Of a stretch of DNA of 64,000 nt, positions 25,814 to 34,320 are shown in pieces. The DNA is from Paeniglutamicibacter sp. Y32M11. GTDB lineage: Bacteria > Actinomycetota > Actinomycetes > Actinomycetales > Micrococcaceae. Made by a program: the position numbers and the translations under genes. The stretch spans positions 3,906,001 to 3,970,000 of the forward strand of contig NZ_CP079107.1 of the NCBI RefSeq assembly GCF_019285735.1, read 5' to 3'. Every line of letters begins with the position of its first letter. Position 1 is the stretch's first letter. Under the pieces are notes generated by a model. The model was not told where the DNA came from. It ran no database searches and saw only the letters and a list, made by a program, of their open reading frames with translations.

Positions 25814-26845
25814 CTACGCTTGTCCGACGTAGTCGATGACCACCCGACCGTCGATCTTCGCGTGAATCATCTCGTCCAGGACCGCGTTCATGTCCTCCAA
25901 CGGCCGAGTGTGGAAGGTCGGCTTGATCTTGCCCGCCGCATAGAACTCCAACGCCTCGATCATGTCCTGCCGCGTCCCCACGATCGAGCCGCGGATCGTC
26001 AGGCCCTTGAGCACGATGTCGAAGATCGGGGCGGGGAACTCTCCCGGGGGCAGACCATTGAAGACGATGGTTCCCCCGCGCCGGGTCATCGAGATGGCCT
26101 GGCCGAAGGCGGCCGGGTGCACCGCCGTCACCAAAACTCCGTGAGCCCCACCCACCGCGGCCTGAATGGCCTCCGCCGGATCTTGCGCAAACGCGTTGAC
26201 GGTGATTTCGGCACCGTGGCTGCTGGCCAGTGCCAGCTTTTCCTCGGCGACATCCACCGCGATCACGCGCATGCCCATCGCTACCGCGTACTGCACGGCG
26301 ATGTGCCCCAGTCCGCCAATGCCGGAGATGACCACCCATTGGCCGGGCTTAACCTCGGTCTGCTTCAGGCCCTTGTAGACGGTCACGCCGGCGCAAAGTA
26401 CCGGGGCAATCTCGTACGGGTCGGCACCTTCCGGGATGTGAGCGGCGAATTTCGCGTCGACCAGCATGTATTCGCCGAAGGATCCGTTCATCGAATAGCC
26501 GCCATTCTGCTGGGACTCGCAGAGCGTTTCCCAGCCGGTGCGGCAAAATTCGCAGTTTCCGCAGGCGCTGGCCAGCCAGGCGTTACCCACCAGATCACCC
26601 ACCTTGACCTCGGTGACTCCCTCACCGATTTTCACCACGTTGCCCACCCCCTCGTGGCCGGGGATCAGCGGCAGGTTCGGCTTAACCGGCCAATCGCCGT
26701 GAGCGGCATGCAGGTCGGTATGGCATACGCCGGAAGCGATGACCTTGACCAACGCCTGACCCGGGCCCGGCTCCGGGATCGGCGCTGTTCCTATTTCGAG
26801 TTCTTCGCCGAAGGTATTAACGATGGCTGCTCGCATGGTGTTCAT
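25814..26845 (-). CDS. adhP: Zinc-dependent NAD alcohol dehydrogenase
   Basis: 343 residues of the medium-chain dehydrogenase family. Catalytic zinc ligands are seen in SGVCHTDLHAAHGDW and PGHEGVG. The structural zinc lobe is CGNCEFCRTGWETLC. The NAD fold is VVISGIGGLGHIAVQYA. Length and motif order match AdhP ethanol/propanol dehydrogenases. AAGGAG lies 7 bases before the first ATG, supporting that start over the MRAA start nine bases later. It interconverts primary alcohols and aldehydes, while the upstream gene oxidises the aldehyde further. A near-perfect hairpin separates the two genes, so their expression levels may differ. Confidence 0.92.
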   Translation of the reverse strand: MNTMRAAIVNTFGEELEIGTAPIPEPGPGQALVKVIASGVCHTDLHAAHGDWPVKPNLPLIPGHEGVGNVVKIGEGVTEVKVGDLVGNAWLASACGNCEFCRTGWETLCESQQNGGYSMNGSFGEYMLVDAKFAAHIPEGADPYEIAPVLCAGVTVYKGLKQTEVKPGQWVVISGIGGLGHIAVQYAVAMGMRVIAVDVAEEKLALASSHGAEITVNAFAQDPAEAIQAAVGGAHGVLVTAVHPAAFGQAISMTRRGGTIVFNGLPPGEFPAPIFDIVLKGLTIRGSIVGTRQDMIEALEFYAAGKIKPTFHTRPLEDMNAVLDEMIHAKIDGRVVIDYVGQA

Positions 26846-26986
26846 CTGGTGCTCCTTGATTTGGCCGGCGGCGCGCAGGCAGCGGTGGGCTTGAAGATGT
26901 GCTTGCCCGGGCCGCTACATCCGCGCCACCGAAGAAAGGTGGGGCTCGGGGGAAAAGGTGAAGCAGGTGGGTGGACTACCCAGCGG

Positions 26987-27025
26987 CCGTGGGTGAGAAG
27001 TTCAGGGAGAACCTCTCACCCACGG
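26987..27025. terminator. Hairpin between the aldehyde and alcohol dehydrogenase genes
   Basis: CCGTGGGTGAGAAGTTC (26987-27003) pairs with GAACCTCTCACCCACGG (27009-27025), 17 base pairs with one mismatch and a 5-base loop. It starts 16 bases past the aldehyde dehydrogenase stop. There is no T-run. Partial termination or RNA protection is likely. Confidence 0.7.
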
Positions 27026-27040
27026 GTGCGGTGCTGCTCT

Positions 27041-28564
27041 TTAGAAGAAGCCGAGCTTGTCTTCCGAGTAGGAGACGAGCAGGTTCTTGGTCTGCTGGTA
27101 GTGATCAAGCATCATCTTGTGGTTTTCGCGTCCGATGCCCGAGGACTTGTAGCCGCCAAACGCGGAGTGCGCGGGGTAGGCGTGGTACTGGTTGACCCAG
27201 ACGCGGCCGGCCTGGATGTCACGTCCGGCACGGTAGGCGGTGTTGCCATTGCGGCTCCACACTCCCGAGCCCAGTCCGTAGAGCGTGTCATTGGCGATCT
27301 CGATCGCCTCGTCGTACCCGGAGAACTTCGCCACCGAGACGACGGGACCGAAGATCTCCTCCTGGAAGATACGCATCTTATTGTGGCCCTCGAAGATGGT
27401 CGGCTGCACGTAGTAGCCACCCTCCAAATCCCCACCAAGTTCCGCGCGGCCACCACCGGTGAGCACCTTGGCTCCCTCGGCCTTACCGATGTCCAGGTAG
27501 GACAGGATCTTCTCCAGCTGGTCATTGGAGGCCTGAGCGCCCATCATGGTCTCGGTGTCCAGCGGGTTGCCCTGCTTGATGGCCTCGGTGCGCTTGATGA
27601 CCTCGGGCATAAACGTGTCGTAGATCGATTCCTGGATCAGGGCGCGCGACGGGCAGGTGCAGACCTCGCCCTGATTCAGCGCGAACATTGTGAAGCCTTC
27701 CTTGGCCTTGTCGTAGAACGCATCGTCCTTATCGGCGATGTCCTCGAAGAAGATGTTCGGCGACTTGCCGCCCAGCTCCAGCGTCACGGGGATGAGGTTC
27801 TCGGAGGCGTACTGCATGATCAGCCGGCCGGTGGTGGTCTCGCCGGTAAACGCAATCTTGCGGATGCGCTTGTTCGAGGCCAACGGCTTACCGCATTCAA
27901 CACCAAATCCGTTGACGACGTTCAACACCCCGGCCGGGAGCAGATCGCCGATCAGCTCCATGAGCACCAGGATCGAGACCGGGGTCTGTTCCGCAGGCTT
28001 CAGTACGATGGCGTTGCCGGCTGCCAGCGCCGGGGCCAACTTCCACACGGCCATCAGGATCGGGAAGTTCCACGGGATGATTTGTCCGACGACGCCCAGC
28101 GGTTCGTGGAAGTGATAGGCCGTGGTGTTCTCGTCCAGCTGCGAAAGGCTGCCCTCTTGGGAACGGATGCAACCGGCGAAGTAACGGAAGTGGTCGATGG
28201 CCAGCGGCATGTCGGCGTTGATGGTCTCGCGCACCGCCTTGCCGTTGTCCCACGACTCGGCGACGGCCAACATTTCCAGATTCTCTTCCATGCGGTCAGC
28301 GATCTTGTTCAGGATCACCGCACGCGACGCCGGGCTGCTCTTGCCCCACGGTCCGGCCGCTGCTTCCGCCGCATCCAGCGCCGCTTCGATGTCCTCGGCC
28401 GTGCCGCGGCCTACCTCGCAGAAGCCCTTGCCGGTGACCGGGGTGATGTTCTCGAAGTACTGCCCCTTGACCGGCGCCACCCACTGCCCGCCAATGAAGT
28501 GCTCGTAGCGGGACTTGAAGTTGACCAGGGATCCTTCGGTGTTCGGGTTGGCGTAGACCGTCAT
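27041..28564 (-). CDS. exaC: NAD-dependent acetaldehyde/aldehyde dehydrogenase
   Basis: 507 residues, the size of the ExaC/AcoD/AldA group that oxidises acetaldehyde and other short aldehydes to acids. The general-base region [14 protein letters not shown], the catalytic cysteine in [14 protein letters not shown], the NAD segment [23 protein letters not shown] and the closing [15 protein letters not shown] are all present. AAGGAG lies 8 bases before the ATG. It is the first gene of the set with adhP and DUF779. Upstream (28603-28635) are two palindromes that could bind the GAF-domain regulator encoded at 30627-31937. Such regulators usually adjoin this gene in related genomes. Here a DUF222-HNH gene intervenes. 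Confidence 0.92.
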   Translation of the reverse strand: MTVYANPNTEGSLVNFKSRYEHFIGGQWVAPVKGQYFENITPVTGKGFCEVGRGTAEDIEAALDAAEAAAGPWGKSSPASRAVILNKIADRMEENLEMLAVAESWDNGKAVRETINADMPLAIDHFRYFAGCIRSQEGSLSQLDENTTAYHFHEPLGVVGQIIPWNFPILMAVWKLAPALAAGNAIVLKPAEQTPVSILVLMELIGDLLPAGVLNVVNGFGVECGKPLASNKRIRKIAFTGETTTGRLIMQYASENLIPVTLELGGKSPNIFFEDIADKDDAFYDKAKEGFTMFALNQGEVCTCPSRALIQESIYDTFMPEVIKRTEAIKQGNPLDTETMMGAQASNDQLEKILSYLDIGKAEGAKVLTGGGRAELGGDLEGGYYVQPTIFEGHNKMRIFQEEIFGPVVSVAKFSGYDEAIEIANDTLYGLGSGVWSRNGNTAYRAGRDIQAGRVWVNQYHAYPAHSAFGGYKSSGIGRENHKMMLDHYQQTKNLLVSYSEDKLGFF

Positions 28565-28602
28565 GATGACTCCTTGTTTTCGGTGGTAACACTGCTCTTG
28601 GA

Positions 28603-28635
28603 TGTGAGCCTACTCACACTCACGTTGCGGCAACG
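28603..28635. promoter_or_regulatory. Two palindromes upstream of the aldehyde dehydrogenase gene
   Basis: TGTGAG-CCTA-CTCACA (28603-28618) is a perfect 6+6 inverted repeat, and CGTTGC-G-GCAACG (28623-28635) is another. Further ACGTTGC half-sites follow at about 28634 and 28651. They lie 39-71 bases before the dehydrogenase ATG, in the position expected of regulator sites. Confidence 0.5.
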
Positions 28636-28788
28636 TTGCATCACCGGCGCTACGTTGCCCCCACATCGATTGGCGCACCGCTTCACTTCCCCGCACCGGT
28701 TGATCCCGGCCTCCGGCACTCCGCCGCTTCTCCCCACAGACCACTTCCCCGGCCGCGGGTGGTGTGTTCAGCGGCGCAGACTGGGTCC

Positions 28789-30630
28789 ATGAATTCTTCC
28801 GCCACACCCAGCGCCTCAGGGAGGCAAGCACGCATCAGCACCACGGTCAGGAACCTGGCCGCGGTCCTCCTTGACGCGCGCTCGACCGTGGAAGAACTCA
28901 CCACCCTGAACCCCGACGCGGCCTCCAGCGCCCTCATCCTGGGCCTGCTTGAGAACACCCAACGCACCATCGCCTACGGCCAACTTCATGCCACCTTCCA
29001 CGCCGAGGTCAACCAGATCTACCGCTTGGACCCGGAGACCGCCACGCACCTTGATGCTCTCGCCGCCGCCCCACAAGCCCTGGCCGATGGCACCACCGCC
29101 ATACCAGCGGAGCGGATGTGCACGGGGATGGCTCAGCACCGCAATACCGCCGCCTACCTCCAAGCCCACCTCCACATTTCCGCTTCCGAGGCCCGCCGCC
29201 GACTCACCGGTGCACGCCTGCTGGTCGCCCCAGCCCCATCATTTGGGCTTGCCGCCCCGCTCCCGGGACCAGACATGGACTTCTCCAGCACCGAGTGGAC
29301 CATGGGTCGCACCGGTACTGAGTCGACTTTGGCTCCTCCACTGTTTCCGGTGTTGGCGCAGGCAGCCGCCGATGGGACCGCGGATGTTGGCAATTTAGCC
29401 CAACTGGCCGGACGGCTTGAAGGGATGCAGCCGCGTATCCATCAACGCGAAGACGCTTCAAAGCTGAACACCGCCATCGAAGAATCCCTGGCTCATGAGG
29501 CACGCACCGCCGAACCTCGAAACGCGCACAAGGCCCTGAGCGATTGGGGTGCCTATCTGGAAACGAACGGGGCACCGATGACCGACGAAGAGATTCGGGC
29601 CAAGCGGGGCATGTTCTACCGTGGCGTGCGTGAAGGGTTCGCCGAGTATCTGCTGAGGTGTGATCCGATCGATGCCGAATCGATTGAGTCGTTTGGTGAA
29701 GCCTGGTCCAACCCGCGCTCGAACAAGGTCCCACCGGTTTCTGCCTCCACCGCTGGCCCACACACCGTCGACCCACCTACGGTCGGCCCACCTACGGTCG
29801 GTGCCGGAAATTGTGACGGCCAGGCCACCGCTCGCAAGCCCGTGACCCGCCCCGTGGCGCCGGTGGGGATTCCCGCTCCGGCGTGGGCGATTGCCCCGGG
29901 GATGGCTCCGGATCAGGTGCCGCTGAGTTCGTGGGTCGATGGGGTAGCGACCAGCAACGGCACAGATAACACCACCAACACCAACACCAATACCGGCAGC
30001 GGTGACATGCTGGGTTTGGTGGATCCACGCACCACCCCGCAACTCTTACTCGATGGCATCATTGCCTCGATCAACGGATCTCTCACCGGTACCGCCCTGA
30101 GTGAATCCGGTGGCCTGCCGGTCAGGGTCGGGGTGCTGATCGACTATCAGTCGCTACTGGGTCAATGTGAAACTGCGGGTATCACCGGGCACGGCCGGGT
30201 GGTTTCGGCGGAGAATATTCGTCGACTGGCCTGCGATGCTGGGATCTTGCCCGCGGTGCTGGGGAGTCAGGGGGAGATTCTGGATTTGGGTCGCGAGGTG
30301 CGCGGCTTCTCCCCGGCCCAGCGCAAGGCTCTAGCGATGCGTGATCGAGGGTGTTGCATCCCGGGATGTCATCGTCCGGCGTCCACCACCGAGGCTCATC
30401 ATGTGAAGTCTTGGCTGGATGGCGGGGTGACAAGTGTGGCTAATGGGGCTTTGACGTGTGGTTATCATCATTTGCAGATTCATGCTGGGTTGATCACGCT
30501 GAGGATGATCGACGGGATTCCGTATGTGGTTGAGCGGGCGGGTCAGCCGCGTGGTGATCCGGAACGTAATTTGTGGTGGCATCCGGAGTTGCGGACGGTG
30601 GGGTTTATCCCGCCCCTATTCACCGACTAA
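28789..30630 (+). CDS. DUF222 / HNH endonuclease domain protein (13E12-type)
   Basis: Start taken at ATG 28789 (613 residues). The frame is open further up but without family resemblance. The N-terminal DUF222 region (about 50-290) has TAAYLQAHLHISASEARRRLTGARLL. The C-terminal HNH nuclease motif is CCIPGCHRPASTTEAHHVKSW followed by NGALTCGYHHLQIH, with both the zinc-type cysteines and the catalytic His-His. The middle linker (about 320-410) is low-complexity, with an exact 15-base tandem duplication and an Asn-Thr run. Family members are abundant in actinobacterial genomes as multi-copy genes of uncertain role. It sits between the aldehyde dehydrogenase operon and that operon's probable regulator. 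Its stop overlaps the convergent regulator stop by 3 bases. Confidence 0.85.
   Translation: MNSSATPSASGRQARISTTVRNLAAVLLDARSTVEELTTLNPDAASSALILGLLENTQRTIAYGQLHATFHAEVNQIYRLDPETATHLDALAAAPQALADGTTAIPAERMCTGMAQHRNTAAYLQAHLHISASEARRRLTGARLLVAPAPSFGLAAPLPGPDMDFSSTEWTMGRTGTESTLAPPLFPVLAQAAADGTADVGNLAQLAGRLEGMQPRIHQREDASKLNTAIEESLAHEARTAEPRNAHKALSDWGAYLETNGAPMTDEEIRAKRGMFYRGVREGFAEYLLRCDPIDAESIESFGEAWSNPRSNKVPPVSASTAGPHTVDPPTVGPPTVGAGNCDGQATARKPVTRPVAPVGIPAPAWAIAPGMAPDQVPLSSWVDGVATSNGTDNTTNTNTNTGSGDMLGLVDPRTTPQLLLDGIIASINGSLTGTALSESGGLPVRVGVLIDYQSLLGQCETAGITGHGRVVSAENIRRLACDAGILPAVLGSQGEILDLGREVRGFSPAQRKALAMRDRGCCIPGCHRPASTTEAHHVKSWLDGGVTSVANGALTCGYHHLQIHAGLITLRMIDGIPYVVERAGQPRGDPERNLWWHPELRTVGFIPPLFTD
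29772..29801 (+). repeat. Exact 15-base tandem duplication in the HNH gene linker
   Basis: CCCACCTACGGTCGG occurs twice head to tail and encodes repeated P-T-V-G-P. It marks the fast-changing linker of the DUF222-HNH protein. Confidence 0.85.
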
Positions 30631-31937
30631 ACCGCGGGCCCAATGCTTTCCAAGGCCGCGACGACTAGTGCACGATGCGGCGACTTGGCCGGAAGCACCT
30701 GCAAGGTGGTCGTGAGGACTTCCTCATCGCCTTGCACCTCGGGCAGCTCCATAAAACGCAACAGCTGCGTATCATTACCGTCCTGCAACATAGCCTGACG
30801 GAGAGCGGCAAAAACTTGCTCACGGATCGATTCAATGCCCGGTGCCATCGAACGAACGAGGACTGGCCCCGCATAATGATCCAAGGCATCGTCCAGCCGC
30901 CCTCCTTCAATGGCCCGCAACACCTCACGTGCATCACAAATCAGCGGCTGAGGCAGGCGATACGGTCGCGATAGCGGCACAATCCTCGGATCAAAATCCG
31001 CCATGGCCTTCCGCAAACGAACGAATTCCGCCCGCAGGGTTCCCAGATCGGCGGTGTCAGGATTGATATGTAATAACTCGACGAGCTCCTCGCCTGTTAG
31101 CCCACGCGCATGCCACGAGAGCAAAACAAGCAACTCTGCATGCCGGGTGCCCAACTCCAAGGTCGCTTCGCCGCACCGGAGTTCCGCTCCAGCTCCGGTC
31201 GTCACAGCCAGAATTGGCGTTGAGGAAGGAGTCGGGATTCGTTTGCCACCACTCACACCCACGAACGTTTTCCGCGGCACCTCGAGATGGTCCTCGTGCC
31301 ATCGCAATTCAGATTCGGCTGCGGCGACCGCAGCCTTGAGGAGCGCGAGGGAATAGCCACCCACCGCGGCTTCTCCACCGGTCAGGTCAACCACCCCCAA
31401 CAGCTCACCACTATCAGGCGAGTGGATGGGAACCGCAGAGCAACTCCAGTGATGGGCAATGGAATCAAAGTGTTCGGCACCCGAAACTTGAACTCCCCGA
31501 CCGGTGACCAGTGCTGTTCCCGGCGCCGAGGTCCCAACGGCCCGTTCGGACCAGTCCGATCCAGGCACAAAAGCCATTGCTTCGGCCGCTCGCAAAATTT
31601 GACGTTCACCCTTCACCCACAGAAGACGTCCCGTCGGATCGCCGATGGCCAGAAGAAGGCCCGCATCGCGGGTCGTATCAAGAAGTAAACGATCAAAGAC
31701 CGGCAACACCAACCTTAACGGTGAGGCACTACGTAATTCATGCAAGGCGTCATCACTAAGCACCGTATGAGCATTGGAGGCTGCTATCTCCTTGTACTCA
31801 AGGGAACGCATCCATGATTCACGGACGACATCGCGCAATTGCCACGCCACATGATTATCGGATCCTCCCCCAAGAGTCTCATGTGCGGCCAACGCATGGC
31901 GCTGCAGCGCCATGGCGGCAGGAGAAATCAGAGACAT
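30627..31937 (-). CDS. GAF-domain transcriptional regulator (alcohol/aldehyde operon type)
   Basis: Start taken at the second of two adjacent ATGs (31937), which gives GGAAGG six bases of spacing; 436 residues. The N-terminal half is AcoR-like: VVRESWMRSLEYKEI, then a GAF domain with LLLAIGDPTGRLLWVKG, FVPGSDWSERAVGTSAPGTALVTGRGV and WSCSAVPIHSPDSGELLGVVDLTG. Unlike true AcoR there is no AAA+ sigma54 domain. The C-terminal half instead has a winged-helix-like region (LGTLRAEFVRLRKAMADFDPRIVPLSRPYRLP), as expected where sigma54 is absent. In Actinobacteria such proteins accompany aldehyde dehydrogenase genes and sense aldehydes or alcohols. It is probably the controller of the exaC-adhP-DUF779 set, though now 2 kb away. 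Confidence 0.82.
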   Translation of the reverse strand: MSLISPAAMALQRHALAAHETLGGGSDNHVAWQLRDVVRESWMRSLEYKEIAASNAHTVLSDDALHELRSASPLRLVLPVFDRLLLDTTRDAGLLLAIGDPTGRLLWVKGERQILRAAEAMAFVPGSDWSERAVGTSAPGTALVTGRGVQVSGAEHFDSIAHHWSCSAVPIHSPDSGELLGVVDLTGGEAAVGGYSLALLKAAVAAAESELRWHEDHLEVPRKTFVGVSGGKRIPTPSSTPILAVTTGAGAELRCGEATLELGTRHAELLVLLSWHARGLTGEELVELLHINPDTADLGTLRAEFVRLRKAMADFDPRIVPLSRPYRLPQPLICDAREVLRAIEGGRLDDALDHYAGPVLVRSMAPGIESIREQVFAALRQAMLQDGNDTQLLRFMELPEVQGDEEVLTTTLQVLPAKSPHRALVVAALESIGPAV

Positions 31938-32220
31938 CATTGGCCTTCCGTGGTGTGGAGACACCGAGTGAGAGCAGCAATACAACTCTCGACGTGATCC
32001 CCTTCACGATTTAGCCCCAAGCTTAGGGGAGATTTCGCGACAAAAGAACCCCGCTGGGATTCACACAGGTCAATGCTCGGGATCGCCCCGACATCAGTTT
32101 CACAACCTGACCCGCTCCATTGCATATGAGTTTTCTCTTGCCTTGCCCCCAGCGAACGCGGATCATTGGTGCCGGAGACGTCCCGTCCATTCATGGTTCC
32201 CCAAGAAAAGGAGCGGCCCC

Positions 32221-32637
32221 ATGGCCCGAATGATTTTCGTCAATCTACCCACCAAGGATCTCGCAGCATCGGATACTTTTTATGCCGGTCTAGGATTCGA
32301 AAAGAACACAGACTTCTCCAACGAAGTCGCCACCGCATGGATGATCACCGAAACCATCTGGGTCATGGTGCTCTCCGAGGAGTTCTACTCCTCATTCTTG
32401 CGTAACGGGGACAAAGCAACCTACGGAGCAGGACCGCGTGAGGTCCTCAACGCCATCAGCGGGGAGACCCGCGAGGAAGTCGACGAGTTCGCCCGTCGCG
32501 CCCTCGCCCACGGTGGCACCATCTACCGCGAGGCCGCCGAGGAGTTCCCGGGCATGTACTCGGTAGCGTTCCTTGACCCAGACGGACACGAATGGGAAGT
32601 CGGATGGATGGACATGGAAGCTACCCCAGGAGCCTAA
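32221..32637 (+). CDS. VOC-family protein (glyoxalase/bleomycin-resistance fold)
   Basis: ATG 32221 has AAGGAG with 8-base spacing, giving 138 residues. It begins MARMIFVNLPTKDLAASDTFYAGLGFEKN, the standard first beta-alpha unit of the VOC fold, and ends FPGMYSVAFLDPDGHEWEVGWMD, where the glutamate in H-E-W-E-V is a usual metal ligand position. PhnB-like and lactoylglutathione-lyase-like members look alike at this length. No substrate can be named. It stands alone, ends in a strong terminator and lies upstream of no obvious partner. Confidence 0.88.
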   Translation: MARMIFVNLPTKDLAASDTFYAGLGFEKNTDFSNEVATAWMITETIWVMVLSEEFYSSFLRNGDKATYGAGPREVLNAISGETREEVDEFARRALAHGGTIYREAAEEFPGMYSVAFLDPDGHEWEVGWMDMEATPGA

Positions 32638-32659
32638 AGAAGGCCAAAACACAACACGA

Positions 32660-32698
32660 GAGTGTGCCGCCAAGATACAGGTACTTGGCGGCACACTC
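32660..32698. terminator. Bidirectional terminator between VOC gene and small Cys-rich gene
   Basis: Perfect 15-base arms GAGTGTGCCGCCAAG (32660-32674) and CTTGGCGGCACACTC (32684-32698) with a 9-base loop, followed by TTATA. It lies between two convergent genes, 22 bases past the VOC stop. Confidence 0.85.
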
Positions 32699-32731
32699 TT
32701 ATACACAAAATGCTGGTTTTGCCTGCCGCTG

Positions 32732-32902
32732 CTACTTTGCCGTGCAGGCCTCATTGGCGCAGCCTGCATCCCGCGGTGCCCAATGCGCCTGGCCTTCACC
32801 CTTGTCTTCCCAGACGACGTGCCGATGCTGGCCGCAAAGTTCGCAGGAAGGCGCCAGATAGGTGGCGCGTTCCGCATCCGAGTACAACTTGTAGTCACCC
32901 AT
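32732..32902 (-). CDS. Cys-rich 56-residue protein, unknown function
   Basis: A short gene read on the minus strand from ATG 32902 to TAG 32732. AAGGGAGAAAAAC immediately precedes the ATG, a strong ribosome site with good spacing. The product begins MGDYKLYSDAERATYLAPSC, continues with E-L-C-G-Q-H-R-H-V-V-W, and ends DAGCANEACTAK. Cys20/Cys23 form a CxxC knuckle, His26 and His28 follow, and Cys48/Cys53 form a second pair, so a small zinc-ribbon-like fold is plausible. I do not recognise a named family. It is separately terminated by the hairpin shared with the VOC gene and lies 67 bases downstream of the ATP-grasp gene on the same strand, so it may be cotranscribed with it. Confidence 0.75.
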   Translation of the reverse strand: MGDYKLYSDAERATYLAPSCELCGQHRHVVWEDKGEGQAHWAPRDAGCANEACTAK

Positions 32903-32968
32903 GTTTTTCTCCCTTGAACCACCAAGACCTAAAGTGCACTCACTCTACGCCGAGTTGAGAGAAGAACT

Positions 32969-34237
32969 CTAGGATGCCGGGTGGTGCCGTTTGAACTTTC
33001 GGAAGTGATTCAGCGTGCTGACAAGGATGTAGAACCAACGCCGTGGGTTGGTTTCCTTTTTGTAGTACAGGGGATGGCTGTATTGCTTGGTCGATATGAG
33101 CTCATCAACACCGGTCTTCATGTCGCTTGGCACATAGCGGCGCAAGAGTCTCAAGGGCAGAATGTTATAGAGATGGCGGTTGGTGGCCACCTGCAGATCA
33201 TCCCCACCGGTGAGCCCACCGCGCAGGTACTCCTCAACATAGAAGCGCGTGACGTTGTGACCGGCGGCGGTGACGTAGAAGTGGTTGCGGCCCAACCGCG
33301 GATTCAATTCGAAGAACTTGTACGTTCCGTCGCGCGGATCAAGCTTCATGTCGAACATTGAGAAGCCGGTCCAGCCCAGTTCCTCAAGCAAGCGAATTCC
33401 CTCAACCACGGCAACGTCGTTCGGCTGGGCAACGATGGCAGCAGAGTTACCCAGCGCCCCCGGGGCATGTTCTTCCACGATGACGCGCCCGCACGAAACG
33501 AAACGAACCTTGCCTTCGCGGTCGCTGAAGAACGTGGCCAGATGCATGCCGCTATCCCCACCGGGGATCAGGTCCTGAACGATGAGTGTGCCTGCGTAGC
33601 CCGCAAGGGTGGCTTTGCTGATGAGCTCGGTGAGCTCAGTCAGGGATGCAACGGTGTGGACTTTTTTCTTGCCGGCGAATTTCAGCTGCCCCCAGGCAAC
33701 TCCATCCGAAGGCTTCACAATGGCCGGGAAAGGAACGCCCTCGGCCGCTAGTTCCGCCGCGATTTGCGCCCCATCAACCGAGCCGTTTGCGCAGTCGTGC
33801 ACAACGGTGGCCGGGTAGCTGACACCGAGTTCCCGGCATAGCTGATAGAAGGCATCCTTCTCCGTGGCCCTGTCCAGTTCCGCATTCCCTACATACGGGA
33901 TGGTGAACCATTCGGACAGTTCATCGGCGTGGGTGGCGATGAAACGAATGTGCTGGTCGGCAGCACCGAGCAGCAACAATGGTCGCTTGGTCCCATTGGA
34001 GCCGCCGAACTCGCGGCCCAAATTTGCGACGAAAGCGGCGAAGGCGGCAGCGTCTTCCTGCTGCTCAAAGGGACGTGGCAGCAGGATTTGTGAGTGCTCA
34101 GTGATTCCGGTCAGTACCGATGGGACCAAGACCGAATGGATGTCGTACTGTTCGTGAAACTCCCGCGCCAACGAGTAGGCGCCGATGTCACCGCCCAAAA
34201 TGACTGGGACAAAGGGCTGGTTCTCGTTGATCTGCAT
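32969..34237 (-). CDS. ATP-grasp carboxylate-amine ligase (D-aspartate-ligase-like)
   Basis: 422 residues. The N-terminus PVILGGDIGAYSLAREFHEQY is the form seen in ATP-grasp ligases such as the Enterococcus D-aspartate ligase that loads a side-chain residue on peptidoglycan lysine. The ATP-grasp core follows: PFPAIVKPSDGVAWGQLKFAGKKKV (about 174-198), TLIVQDLIPGGDSGMHL, and the metal-binding FSMFDMKLDPRDGTYKFFELNPRLGRNH (about 308-335). The C-terminus carries a basic hydrophobic segment (RRWFYILVSTLNHFRKFKRHH), suggesting membrane association. Peptidoglycan interbridge synthesis would suit a Micrococcaceae cell wall, but other ligations are possible. It is divergent from csoR, and one CsoR box lies in its presumed promoter. 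Confidence 0.7.
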   Translation of the reverse strand: MQINENQPFVPVILGGDIGAYSLAREFHEQYDIHSVLVPSVLTGITEHSQILLPRPFEQQEDAAAFAAFVANLGREFGGSNGTKRPLLLLGAADQHIRFIATHADELSEWFTIPYVGNAELDRATEKDAFYQLCRELGVSYPATVVHDCANGSVDGAQIAAELAAEGVPFPAIVKPSDGVAWGQLKFAGKKKVHTVASLTELTELISKATLAGYAGTLIVQDLIPGGDSGMHLATFFSDREGKVRFVSCGRVIVEEHAPGALGNSAAIVAQPNDVAVVEGIRLLEELGWTGFSMFDMKLDPRDGTYKFFELNPRLGRNHFYVTAAGHNVTRFYVEEYLRGGLTGGDDLQVATNRHLYNILPLRLLRRYVPSDMKTGVDELISTKQYSHPLYYKKETNPRRWFYILVSTLNHFRKFKRHHPAS

Positions 34238-34268
34238 GAACCAAAACTATCAACCCCCAACAAATCGC

Positions 34269-34285
34269 ATACCCCATGGGGGTAC
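34269..34285. promoter_or_regulatory. CsoR-type operator 1
   Basis: ATACCCCATGGGGGTAC is an inverted repeat with the TACCC/GGGTA arms typical of copper-responsive CsoR sites. It lies directly before the csoR -35 hexamer and 32 bases before the start of the divergent ATP-grasp gene, so it may affect both directions. Confidence 0.8.
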
Positions 34286-34313
34286 TTGACAATATACCCA
34301 CCGGGGGTATTGT
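34286..34313 (+). promoter_or_regulatory. csoR promoter overlapping CsoR operator 2
   Basis: Consensus -35 TTGACA (34286-34291), 16-base spacer, -10 TATTGT (34308-34313). The palindrome ATACCC-ACCGG-GGGTAT (34294-34310) fills the spacer, so bound CsoR would block RNA polymerase. Seven bases separate the -10 from the ATG at 34321, which predicts a leaderless mRNA. Confidence 0.78.
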
Positions 34314-34320
34314 TAGAGGC

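Noticed and set aside
25769-28792. A 1007-codon plus-strand open frame opposite adhP and the aldehyde dehydrogenase
   Set aside because: Composition is typical of antisense to coding DNA (Arg/His/Gln-rich) and both minus-strand genes have complete motifs and ribosome sites.
29970-29998. Possible microsatellite from the Asn-Thr codon run in the HNH gene
   Set aside because: The run is short, imperfect and in frame, and fits a flexible linker. There is no sign of a separate repeat element.
34276-34320. Longer csoR starting at ATG 34276
   Set aside because: That codon lies inside CsoR box 1 and upstream of the promoter, so it would not be in the mRNA.
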